The notes under the pieces were generated by a model that was given only the letters and a program-made list of their open reading frames with translations, ran no database searches and was not told where the DNA came from. From assembly GCA_027019845.1 (NCBI GenBank), contig JALUWE010000062.1, positions 1 to 18,190 of the forward strand: DNA of 18,190 bases, given 5' to 3'. Source of the DNA: Anaerolineales bacterium. GTDB lineage: Bacteria; Chloroflexota; Anaerolineae; Anaerolineales; JABWBV01. The position numbers were made by a program, and so were the translations under genes. Positions 1-8,237 of the stretch are shown in pieces (position 1 is the first letter of the stretch; each line of letters begins with the position of its first letter).

Positions 1-1542
1 CCAGATGAAGACGTTGGTGAAAGCCGGGCTGCTGTTCTGGTTGTAGAGCGCCCCGCCGTTGCCGTTCGTGGTCTGGTTGCCCCGGAACTCAACATCGGCG
101 AGCGAACCGCCGCTGTTGGCATTGAGGATGGCGCCGCCGTTGGTAGAGGCGGTGTTGGTGAAGAAGGCAACGTTGGTGATGGTGACGGTGCTGGTGAGGT
201 TGAACATAGCGCCGCCGTTGGTCGAAGCCGTGTTGCTAATGAAGGTGGTACCGGTCAACGTCAGCGTGCCTGTGAGGTTGGCAATGCCACCACCGAAATC
301 GGCGCTATTGTTGACGAACGTGCTAGCGATGATGAGCGGATCGCTGTAGTCGCTGTTGCGCATCCCCCCGCCTTTATCCGCGGCCGAATTCCCATCGAAG
401 GTGACGTTGGTCAGCAATGGGCTGCTGTAGTAGTTGTCCATTCCGCCGCCGGTGCTGGCCGAATTGCCAGAGAAGGTGACGTTGGTCAGCGTGGGACTGC
501 TGAAGACGTTGAGCATCCCGCCGCCGGCGTCGGCCCAATTGCCAGAGAAGGTGACGTTGGTCAGCGTGGGACTGCTGGAGGAGTTCTGCATTCCGCCGCC
601 GGTGCTGGCCGAATTGCCAGAGAAGGTGACGTTGGTCAGCAATGGGCTGCTGTAGTAGCTGACCATCCCGCCGCCGTTGGTGGCCGAATTGCCAGAGAAG
701 GTGACGTTGGTCAGCGTGGGGTTGCTGTCGGTGTTGGATATCCCGCCGCCGACGGCCGCCGAATTGCCAGAGAAGGTGACGTTGGTCAGCGTGGGACTGC
801 TGCTGTTGTCGTTGGACATCCCGCCGCCCTGGAAGTCGGCCGAATTGCTGGAGAAAGTGACGTCCGTCAGCGTGGGGCTGCTGTTGTTGTTGTTGAACAT
901 CCCACCGCCGTAGATAGCAAAATTCCCGGAGAACGTTAGGTTGGCAAGCGTTGGACTGCCGCCGTCGTTGAACATCCCGCCACCGCTGTCGTTGGGGCTG
1001 TTTCCGTTCGCTTGCCCGGCGGTGATGGTGAAACCGTCCAGCACGGCGGTGCTGTCCGTCCCGCTGCCGGTGACTACCTGGTAGGCGTTATTGCCGGTGA
1101 TCTTCGCCGTATCGGTCACCACGCCGTTGGCGTCGGTGATGTCGTTCTGCTCGAGGTCGCCGCTCAGCACGGTGATGTTGGCGGCCGGGTTGCGCTCTGT
1201 ACGCAGCGTCTCCGTGGCAGCAAAACCGCCGTAGAGGGCCACGCCATTTTGGAGTTGGAAGGTGCTGGTAATGGCGTTGTCCGTCTGGCCGATGCCTTCG
1301 TCGGGGTAGTACACGCCTTTGGCCACCCAGATTTCGTCGCCGGCCGACGCGTGGGCCAGCGCGTCTTGCAGGCTGGTGAAGGCGTTGGTCCAACTGCTGC
1401 CGTCGTTGGCGCCGGCGGCGCTGGCGTTGACGTAGATCACGTTGCCGGAATGGGCGGCCCGCGCCGGCTGCTGAAAGGCGAACACAAGCGCCGCCAGCAG
1501 CGCGAATGAAAAGATGAATGGGATGACAAGACGGTGTTTCAT
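1..1542 (-). CDS. Secreted right-handed parallel beta-helix repeat protein (partial, C-terminus beyond left edge)
   Basis: The reading frame is open from an ATG at 1542 to base 1 (514 codons, no stop), so the gene is cut by the window edge. The N-terminus is a clear Sec signal peptide: MKHR, a hydrophobic stretch, then a likely cleavage after PARA (around residue 29). Next comes the VIYVNASAAGANDGSSW block and a GDEIWVAKGVYYP segment, typical of the first coils of extracellular beta-helix proteins. From about residue 180 there are tandem 25-27 residue coils of the form GGGM-N--SSPTLTNVTFSGNSA, becoming more degenerate towards the edge (for example GGAMFNLTSTVTITNVAFF). A strong Shine-Dalgarno site (AAGGAG) precedes the ATG and fixes the start. 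Such proteins are usually surface or secreted proteins of unknown ligand. The missing C-terminus could hold a sorting or anchor domain. Family call is confident; specific function is unknown. Confidence 0.85.
   Translation of the reverse strand, partial: MKHRLVIPFIFSFALLAALVFAFQQPARAAHSGNVIYVNASAAGANDGSSWTNAFTSLQDALAHASAGDEIWVAKGVYYPDEGIGQTDNAITSTFQLQNGVALYGGFAATETLRTERNPAANITVLSGDLEQNDITDANGVVTDTAKITGNNAYQVVTGSGTDSTAVLDGFTITAGQANGNSPNDSGGGMFNDGGSPTLANLTFSGNFAIYGGGMFNNNNSSPTLTDVTFSSNSADFQGGGMSNDNSSSPTLTNVTFSGNSAAVGGGISNTDSNPTLTNVTFSGNSATNGGGMVSYYSSPLLTNVTFSGNSASTGGGMQNSSSSPTLTNVTFSGNWADAGGGMLNVFSSPTLTNVTFSGNSASTGGGMDNYYSSPLLTNVTFDGNSAADKGGGMRNSDYSDPLIIASTFVNNSADFGGGIANLTGTLTLTGTTFISNTASTNGGAMFNLTSTVTITNVAFFTNTASTNGGAILNANSGGSLADVEFRGNQTTNGNGGALYNQNSSPAFTNVFIW
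386..990 (-). repeat. Intragenic 75-81 bp tandem repeats encoding beta-helix coils
   Basis: An anchor sequence gaattgccagagaaggtgac or a variant starts at 386, 461, 536, 611, 686, 761, 842 and 920. The period is 75 bp in most units, then 81 and 78 bp near the N-terminal side. The central units (461-800) are nearly identical in DNA, whereas the outer ones are diverged, which suggests recent unit duplication or homogenisation. Each unit is one 25-27 residue beta-helix turn. Confidence 0.85.
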
Positions 1543-1549
1543 GAGTAAG

Positions 1550-1555
1550 CTCCTT
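1550..1555 (-). promoter_or_regulatory. Ribosome binding site of the beta-helix protein
   Basis: Minus strand reads AAGGAG, ending seven bases before the ATG at 1542. It supports this ATG as the real start. Confidence 0.7.
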
Positions 1556-1630
1556 CTCGATTATGGAATGCGGTGATGGCAGGTGAGCGCATGTGCAACG
1601 CTACCTCTAACGCCTATTTTCTACAAACGC

Positions 1631-1662
1631 CGTCACAAAAGCGTCACAAACTGTGCTAGAAT
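1631..1662 (+). promoter_or_regulatory. Candidate SARP-type direct-repeat operator and -10 box upstream of the regulator
   Basis: The nonamer CGTCACAAA occurs at 1631-1639 and again at 1642-1650, an exact 11-bp period (one helical turn). A -10-like TAGAAT lies at 1657-1662, eight bases after the heptamer CGTCACA of the second copy. SARP/AfsR-family activators are known to bind heptameric direct repeats spaced by 11 bp, close to the -10 box, so this could be an autoregulatory site for the BTAD regulator that starts at 1711. An alternative promoter is TTCAAG (1678-1683) with TATACG (1700-1705), which would give a leaderless transcript. Prediction only. Confidence 0.4.
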
Positions 1663-1710
1663 CGGGAAATTCCCCTTTTCAAGTGCGTAAGTCCTACTCT
1701 ATACGGCCTC

Positions 1711-4700
1711 ATGCTGCAGCTCAACCTTTTCGGTCACTTTCGCGCCACTTTAAATGACAAGCCGCTAACCTTGCCCACCAAAAGCGTCGCGGCCCTGATA
1801 GCGTATCTCCTCCTGGAACAGGCTACCCCCCAACCCCGTGAGCACGTCGCCACGCGGCTCTGGCCCGACCGGCCGGAAACGCGCGGGCGCCACAATCTAC
1901 GCCAGACCCTGCTGCGCCTGCGGCAGACGCTGCCAGATGCCGCCAACGGTCAGCCGCCCATCCTCGCCGAGGGAGAAACCCTGCAATGGAACCCGGCCTA
2001 TCCGGTGGAAGTGGACGTGCGCCGCTTCGAGGCCGCCATGGCGCGTGCGGAACCCTTCCTTCACACCCCCCTGGATCAGACTCCCTACCCGGCCATCGCC
2101 CCCTTGCAGGCTGCGCTTGAACAGTACACCGCCGACCTGCTGCTGGGCTACGACCTGCTGAACGACTTGTACGCCGGGTGGCTGCTGCCCTGGCGAACGA
2201 AATACCGGCGACAGGCGCTGATGGCACTGGCGCGGCTCGCGGAATGCTACGGCCGCGCCGGCCTGCCCCACCGCATGGAAGAAATGGCCCGGCGGCAGCT
2301 GGCTCTCGACCCCGAACGCGAAATCGCCCACCGCCAGCTCATGCAGGCCCATCTGGCGCAGGGCGAATACCTGGCCGCTCTAAAACACTACTCGGTGTAC
2401 GAAAAACAACTCCAGGCGACCGGCGAGCAGCCTGCCCCACCGCTGCGCATGTTACACCAGCGGGCAATTGCCTACCGGGAAGAGCGCGTCGCCCCGCTGC
2501 AGCCCATCCCCCATAACCTGCCCCCTCGAAAAACGCCCTTCCATGGCCGCCAGGAAGAACTCGACGACCTGCTGATGGGGCTGGTCGCCCCCGATGAACG
2601 CCTGCTCACCCTGACGGGCCTGGGCGGCATCGGCAAGACCCGCCTGGCGCTGACCGCCGCCCGCCACTTCATCCGGCCTATGCCGACCATCCCTCCGCGC
2701 TTCCCCGGCGGCGTGTGGTTCGTTTCGCTGGCCGAAGTACCGGGAGCTGATGAAGAAACCTTCGCCCAGGCAATTTTGCAAAGCTGCGGCCAGCAAGCCA
2801 GGGAAGCCGAAAGCGCGCTTGCCGCCGTCATCCGGCACCTGAGCGGCGAAGCCTGCCTGCTGATCCTGGACAATCTGGAACACCTGCCGGGTGCGGGAGA
2901 CTTCATCGCCAGCCTGTTGCGCGCACTCCCTGGCCTGACCGTGCTGGCCACCTCCCGGCACCCCCTGGGGTTACAACAGGAAACGGTCTGGCACCTTCAG
3001 GGACTGCCTGTCCCGGCGGATGAACACGACACCGCAGCCCCCAGCGTGACTCTGTTCGTCGAACGGTTGCAGCGTGTGGGCGGGGACTTCCGTCTCACAC
3101 CGGAGGTAGCGCCCACCCTGACGCGCATCTGCCGCGCCCTCGACGGCTGGCCCCTGGCGCTTGAACTGGCCGCCAGTTGGGGCGAGCGGCTGCCGGTGGG
3201 CGAGATTGCCAGCCGCGTGGTAGCGGACATCACCGCCCTGAAGACCGCAATGCCCGATGTGCCGCTCCGGCATCGCAGCATCGAGGCGGTGCTCAACGGC
3301 TCCTACCATCTGCTCACGCCGGTGCAGCAGCGCATCCTGACGCGCTTTGCTGTCTTTCACGGCGGCTGCACCATCGAGGCCGCCGAAGCCATCCTGGACG
3401 CAACCATCGAAGACCTCACCCTGCTGGTGCGCCGCGCTCTGCTCCGGCAGCAGCAAGGCCGGTACACCATCCATGAATTGATTCGCCAGTTCGCGCGGCA
3501 AAAATTGGAGCTAAGCCGGGAACAGGAGGTCGCCGAACGTGCCCATGCCACGTATTACCTTCACCTGCTGGCCTCCCTGGAAAGCGACCTGTTCGGGCCG
3601 CATCCGCTGCCCGCGGTTCGCCAACTGCGCCCGGAGTGGGAAAACCTGCACACGGCCTGGCATTGGGCGATTAAAAACGCGCAACATGACCAACTGGCGG
3701 CCGTGCTCCCCGCCCTGACCCGTTTTTCCCTCCTGAGCGGCCTCTTGCGGGAAGGGACAGTCCTGATGCAGGCAGCCCTCCCCGCCGCTCCTCCTCCCTT
3801 GGCCTATGATTTAATCCTCACACAGGCGCGATTGAACAATCGCCTGGCAAAAATCAACACGGTGCACACCCTTCTCGAAACCCTGCCTGCCTTGCAAAGC
3901 ATGTTGCCCTACCAGCAAATAGAAGCGCATCTGAACTGGGGCATGGTACTATACATGCAGGGCTTCTTCTCCGAGTCCAAACATCACTTTTCGCAGGCGG
4001 TAGCCCTGGCGCGGGTGTCCTCCGATCGCGACAGGCTGGTGGAGAGCCTGGCAGGATTAGCCAAGGTAGACTTTCACGGCGAACAGTACCTGACCGAGCT
4101 TACCACACTGCTGAATGAGGTGAGCGACTTATGGCTGAAAAGAGAGATTTACTTTTATTTGGGATCGGTCAGCATCCGCCGTAGCCATTACCGGCAGGCA
4201 TGTGTCTACTGGCAAAAGGCGTTGGATATCGCTCTTGAACTGGAGAATGGTGTCGCGGCTTCCGTCCTATACAATAATTTGGGAGATGCCTTGCGAGAGC
4301 TGGGCGAGTTTGACCGGGCGGAGGCTTCTTTTCAGAAATCTCTGGCGTTAAGCCAGATGTTTCATTATGAGCCGGTCCGACCAAATGCGCTGGAAGGGTG
4401 GGCAAGGCTCTGTGTGCTACGAGGAGAATACGAAAAGGCAATTCCACTCGCCCAGGAGGCGATTGAGTTGTGCGCAGCCAGTGGAGACCTCTATGCCGAA
4501 GCTATCTCCCTCGCCTGCCTGGGACACGCTTATAGCGGGTTGCAGAATTGGGCACAGGCGGAGCAAGCCTATCGCCGTGCCACAACCCTGACGCCCGAAG
4601 CTCCCCACCAGGCGTTGGAAAGCCTGGCTGGACTGGCCTATGTCCGCTGGAAACAAGGGGACGAAACCGCGGCCCGCGCGCACGTCAACCACTTTTTGGC

Positions 4701-4848
4701 CTTGCTGGCGCGCTGGGACATCGAAGGGTTTGCCAGCCCCGGCCTGAGTTACCGGCGGGCGGCAGAGGTGTTAAAGGGGCTGGGAGCACTGGAGCAAGCG
4801 GAGGAGTTGTTGGGCAAGGGCGCGCAGGCAATATACGCCCAGCTATGA
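1711..4848 (+). CDS. AfsR/SARP-like transcriptional regulator: winged helix, BTAD, NB-ARC-type ATPase and TPR domains
   Basis: A 1045-residue regulator. Residues 1-95 look like an OmpR-type winged helix (LQLNLFGHF start; RHNLRQTLLRLRQTL recognition-helix region). Residues about 100-255 form the helical bacterial transcriptional activation domain (LLLGYDLLNDLYAGWLLPWR, then EREIAHRQLMQAHLAQGEYLAAL). The STAND-type ATPase follows, with a P-loop GLGGIGKT (303-310), Walker B LLILDNLE (383-390), LTVLATSR (409-416) and GWPLALELA (479-487). Residues about 690-1030 are TPR-like repeats (ALELENGVAASVLYNNLGDALRELGEF and similar), probably the signal-sensing part. AfsR-type proteins couple ligand or partner sensing to transcription activation. 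No Shine-Dalgarno is visible before the ATG, but the N-terminus matches the usual family start. It is the only plus-strand gene here; targets are unknown, although the divergent beta-helix gene and itself are natural candidates. Confidence 0.9.
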   Translation: MLQLNLFGHFRATLNDKPLTLPTKSVAALIAYLLLEQATPQPREHVATRLWPDRPETRGRHNLRQTLLRLRQTLPDAANGQPPILAEGETLQWNPAYPVEVDVRRFEAAMARAEPFLHTPLDQTPYPAIAPLQAALEQYTADLLLGYDLLNDLYAGWLLPWRTKYRRQALMALARLAECYGRAGLPHRMEEMARRQLALDPEREIAHRQLMQAHLAQGEYLAALKHYSVYEKQLQATGEQPAPPLRMLHQRAIAYREERVAPLQPIPHNLPPRKTPFHGRQEELDDLLMGLVAPDERLLTLTGLGGIGKTRLALTAARHFIRPMPTIPPRFPGGVWFVSLAEVPGADEETFAQAILQSCGQQAREAESALAAVIRHLSGEACLLILDNLEHLPGAGDFIASLLRALPGLTVLATSRHPLGLQQETVWHLQGLPVPADEHDTAAPSVTLFVERLQRVGGDFRLTPEVAPTLTRICRALDGWPLALELAASWGERLPVGEIASRVVADITALKTAMPDVPLRHRSIEAVLNGSYHLLTPVQQRILTRFAVFHGGCTIEAAEAILDATIEDLTLLVRRALLRQQQGRYTIHELIRQFARQKLELSREQEVAERAHATYYLHLLASLESDLFGPHPLPAVRQLRPEWENLHTAWHWAIKNAQHDQLAAVLPALTRFSLLSGLLREGTVLMQAALPAAPPPLAYDLILTQARLNNRLAKINTVHTLLETLPALQSMLPYQQIEAHLNWGMVLYMQGFFSESKHHFSQAVALARVSSDRDRLVESLAGLAKVDFHGEQYLTELTTLLNEVSDLWLKREIYFYLGSVSIRRSHYRQACVYWQKALDIALELENGVAASVLYNNLGDALRELGEFDRAEASFQKSLALSQMFHYEPVRPNALEGWARLCVLRGEYEKAIPLAQEAIELCAASGDLYAEAISLACLGHAYSGLQNWAQAEQAYRRATTLTPEAPHQALESLAGLAYVRWKQGDETAARAHVNHFLALLARWDIEGFASPGLSYRRAAEVLKGLGALEQAEELLGKGAQAIYAQL

Positions 4849-4889
4849 AGCGGGCGACACTCGAATTCCGAAGCAGTTTTTTCTCACAC

Positions 4890-6212
4890 TCACCCCCGCC
4901 GCGCCCAGGCAAACGTAGTGAGATTTTCGTCTTTCAGGTCTTGCAGCCCCTCGGCGTGCAGGCGCAGGCCGTATAGCTGGGCGCACACTTTGGGCGCCAG
5001 CACCGCGTACGTCCGCGGCAGTTCCCCGCTGCGGATGTGTTTGGCGCACAAGGCCTGATCGATCAAGTCCCCCTCCCCGCTTTCCAACTTCAAATGAGCG
5101 TACTCCTGCGCCAGCGTGTCCGCGCACTGCGCCAGGGCCTGAGGGTGAGAGATCAGGGTGGTGATCTGGCCGAATTCGATTTGCGGGTGGTGCAGGATGC
5201 AGTGGCTGATCACGATGTCGAACAGCTCGACGATCTGGCAGCGGTAGCGGCTCAGCGCGTGGATGGTCTCCATCACCACGCCCCCGCGCGCGTTTTGCAC
5301 CGCGAACACGCCGAAGTCGATCTCCCCCTCGTGCAGGCCGCGCAGCACGTTTTCGGTGGTGTACAGGTACTCGATGCGGTAGTCCCCGATCTGGTCCGCG
5401 TGTTGCGCGCAATAGTGGCGGCAGGCCTCCTCGTTGAAGCTGCCCTGCCCGCCCTGGATGCCGATGATCAGCGCGTCCGGTGAGACGCGGGAGGGCAGCA
5501 GCGCGGCGTACACCCGGTTCAAGGCTTTTTCCAGCCGCAGGCGCATCTCGCGCGTGTAGGGGTTGTGGATTTGCAGATCGTGGAACAGCTCCCACGAGTC
5601 GTTGCAGGTTTGCTCGACCAGGGAAAGCAGGATCGAGAAGCCGCGCGTGTCGATGGGGGTGGGCTGCAAGGCCATCTCGTCCAGCACGCGCCCCATGTAG
5701 TGCGTCACCCCCTGGCTGTAAGCCGCCAGCCGGTCATGCTCCTCCGGCGACATCTCTACCACGCGCAGGCCCAGCCCCTCGAAGAAACGCGCCCACTGCC
5801 GGTACGCCTCCCCCTCCCCGGCCAGGGGCCAGACCACCACCGGCAAACCGGACAGGCTGACCGAGGCGGAATCCGGCCCGAACATCGGGTGGGTGGCGAT
5901 CAGGTTGGCCCCGCTCTCTCCCAACCGGGACAGCATGGCCCGCGCGGGCAGCACCTTGACCGAGCAGGTGTCCAGCACGGTTTGGCCGGGCCTCAGGTGG
6001 GGCGCGATCTGGTCGATCACCGCTTCGATCTGGTTGATCGGCACGCACAGAAAAATGGCCTCGCAGTGGGCGCACAAATCCGCGAGCGGCAAATAGTTGG
6101 CCGCCTCCACAGGCTGGCGGTCCGTCACCCAGACATCGTAAGAGGGCGCCAAAACGCCCTCCCAAAAGCGGCCAAACCGGCCGTACCCAATGATGCCAAC
6201 GCGAATTCCCAA
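4890..6212 (-). CDS. tyrA: Prephenate/arogenate dehydrogenase fused to a prephenate dehydratase-like domain
   Basis: A 440-residue fusion. Residues 1-245 are a TyrA dehydrogenase: Rossmann motif GYGRFG (9-14), HPMFGP (108-113), and GFSILLSLVEQTCNDSWELF (191-210), resembling archaeal- and plant-type TyrA. It would oxidise prephenate or arogenate on the way to tyrosine. Residues about 248-440 align with prephenate dehydratase: IQGGQGSFNEEA, GEIDFGVFAVQNARGGVV, ISHPQALAQC, AQLYGLRLHAEGLQD, and a final DENLTTF. No ACT domain is present. The usual ENS triad is QNA (306-308) and the TRF signature is TTF (432-434), so dehydratase activity is doubtful. The start is TTG at 6212, chosen because the Rossmann fold begins at once and AGGGAG precedes it at normal spacing. 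Last gene of the minus-strand cluster; 81 bp separate it from the gene before. Confidence 0.85.
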   Translation of the reverse strand: MGIRVGIIGYGRFGRFWEGVLAPSYDVWVTDRQPVEAANYLPLADLCAHCEAIFLCVPINQIEAVIDQIAPHLRPGQTVLDTCSVKVLPARAMLSRLGESGANLIATHPMFGPDSASVSLSGLPVVVWPLAGEGEAYRQWARFFEGLGLRVVEMSPEEHDRLAAYSQGVTHYMGRVLDEMALQPTPIDTRGFSILLSLVEQTCNDSWELFHDLQIHNPYTREMRLRLEKALNRVYAALLPSRVSPDALIIGIQGGQGSFNEEACRHYCAQHADQIGDYRIEYLYTTENVLRGLHEGEIDFGVFAVQNARGGVVMETIHALSRYRCQIVELFDIVISHCILHHPQIEFGQITTLISHPQALAQCADTLAQEYAHLKLESGEGDLIDQALCAKHIRSGELPRTYAVLAPKVCAQLYGLRLHAEGLQDLKDENLTTFAWARRG

Positions 6213-6293
6213 CGCAAACTCCCTACGGGCGCGGCGGCTTCCGAACCCAATCCGGCCCCTCTCTCCGTCGTGCCTCTGCTCCCCGTTCGCCCC

Positions 6294-7076
6294 CTACAAC
6301 CCCACAAACGAGCACCACACCCAATCCAGCCACTCCTGCGAGCGGCGGCCGTAGCCCTGGAGCGTGTCGTGCAATGCGGATTGCAGCGCCTGCGTGACCG
6401 GCCCGGGCGCGCCCTCTCCAATGGGGTGGGAATCGACTTCCCTGACCGCTTTGATCTCGGTGATCGTCTCGCTGATGAACACCTCCCCGGCCTGGTAGAC
6501 CTGCGGGGGGGTGAGCGGCTGCTCGACCACGGTGTAACCCAGGTCGCGCGCCAGGGTGATGATCGAGTCGCGGGTCACTTTGTTGCCGAAGCGGGTGCTG
6601 GGCGGGGTGAATATGCGGCCGTCTTGCACCACGAACAGCGCGACGTTGTCGGGGATGCCCTGGTTGAGGGAGATGCTGTGCGCGGCGGTCTCGGGCTGCC
6701 GGGCAACGGAATACGGCCACTCCCAGGTGGCGATGGCGAATACAGGGGGTTCGCTCTGCGCGGTTGTGCCCGTCTGCCAGCACACTGCCGGGCGGATGTT
6801 GCCGGTGCGCACCCGGTTGAACGTCAGGGTGCGGTGTACCGTGTCGCACAGGTCTTCCACGCTGTAATAGACCGGGTAGCCCATGCTGCGGGTGGCCTCC
6901 AAAAATTGCTCCAGGTGGTCTTCCAGGCGGAAGATGGCCGGCCCGAACGCGGTTTCGATACACGTGATGTCGGCAAACAGCATGTTGTGGTTGCTGCGGG
7001 CGGGCGCGAAGATGTCCTGGGGCGCGTGTTCTTCGGACACCAGCTCGCCCTCGACCCAGATGAAGTTGGATTTCAT
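6294..7076 (-). CDS. Branched-chain aminotransferase-like (class IV fold) protein lacking the PLP lysine
   Basis: 260 residues, against about 300 for IlvE. Clear BCAT homology: FIWVEGELV at the N-terminus, GPAIFRLEDHLEQF (45-58), NIRPAV (93-98), ATWEWPY (116-122), DGRIFTPPSTRFGNKVTRDS (152-171), REVDSHPIG (212-220), PGPVTQALQ (224-232) and WLDWV (249-253). However, the stretch between WEWPY and QGIPDN is about 16 residues instead of roughly 60. The missing part normally holds the PLP-binding lysine and adjacent tyrosine. The FEGIRAYET motif is FADITCIET (34-42), losing the phosphate-binding arginine, and the EGSGEN glutamate is a glutamine (Q139). The only lysines are K2, K166 and K209, none at the expected place. 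AGGAGA precedes the ATG. The intact frame argues against a simple pseudogene. It may be a regulatory pseudoenzyme or a diverged binding protein; true transaminase activity is unlikely. Confidence 0.75.
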   Translation of the reverse strand: MKSNFIWVEGELVSEEHAPQDIFAPARSNHNMLFADITCIETAFGPAIFRLEDHLEQFLEATRSMGYPVYYSVEDLCDTVHRTLTFNRVRTGNIRPAVCWQTGTTAQSEPPVFAIATWEWPYSVARQPETAAHSISLNQGIPDNVALFVVQDGRIFTPPSTRFGNKVTRDSIITLARDLGYTVVEQPLTPPQVYQAGEVFISETITEIKAVREVDSHPIGEGAPGPVTQALQSALHDTLQGYGRRSQEWLDWVWCSFVGL

Positions 7077-7091
7077 GGTTCTTCTCCTGAT

Positions 7092-7112
7092 TGAACGTTG
7101 AACGTCGGAACG

Positions 7113-7130
<18 letters not shown>
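7092..7130. repeat. Short GAACGTT tandem array overlapping the leuB stop
   Basis: About five copies of GAACGTT or GAACGTC/GAACGCC with 7-9 bp spacing. The TAA stop of leuB (7113-7115 on plus) lies inside the array and the last leuB codons (VPTF) are read from it. The array fills most of the 36-bp gap to the next gene. Confidence 0.65.
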
Positions 7131-8219
<1,089 letters not shown>

Positions 8220-8237
8220 AATGGTCTGGATGTTTTC

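Noticed and set aside
59..913. Plus-strand ORFs rich in IPPP and LPEKVTLVSVGLL repeats
   Set aside because: They are the antisense of the beta-helix coils; the minus frame has a signal peptide, an RBS and a continuous open frame of 514 codons.
4849..4889. Intrinsic terminator between the convergent regulator and TyrA genes
   Set aside because: A T-run is present (4877-4882) but no convincing GC-rich stem precedes it on the plus strand.
5565..7094. A 509-codon plus-strand ORF opposite the TyrA fusion and BCAT-like gene
   Set aside because: It is a shadow frame of two supported minus-strand genes, with no domain and no RBS.
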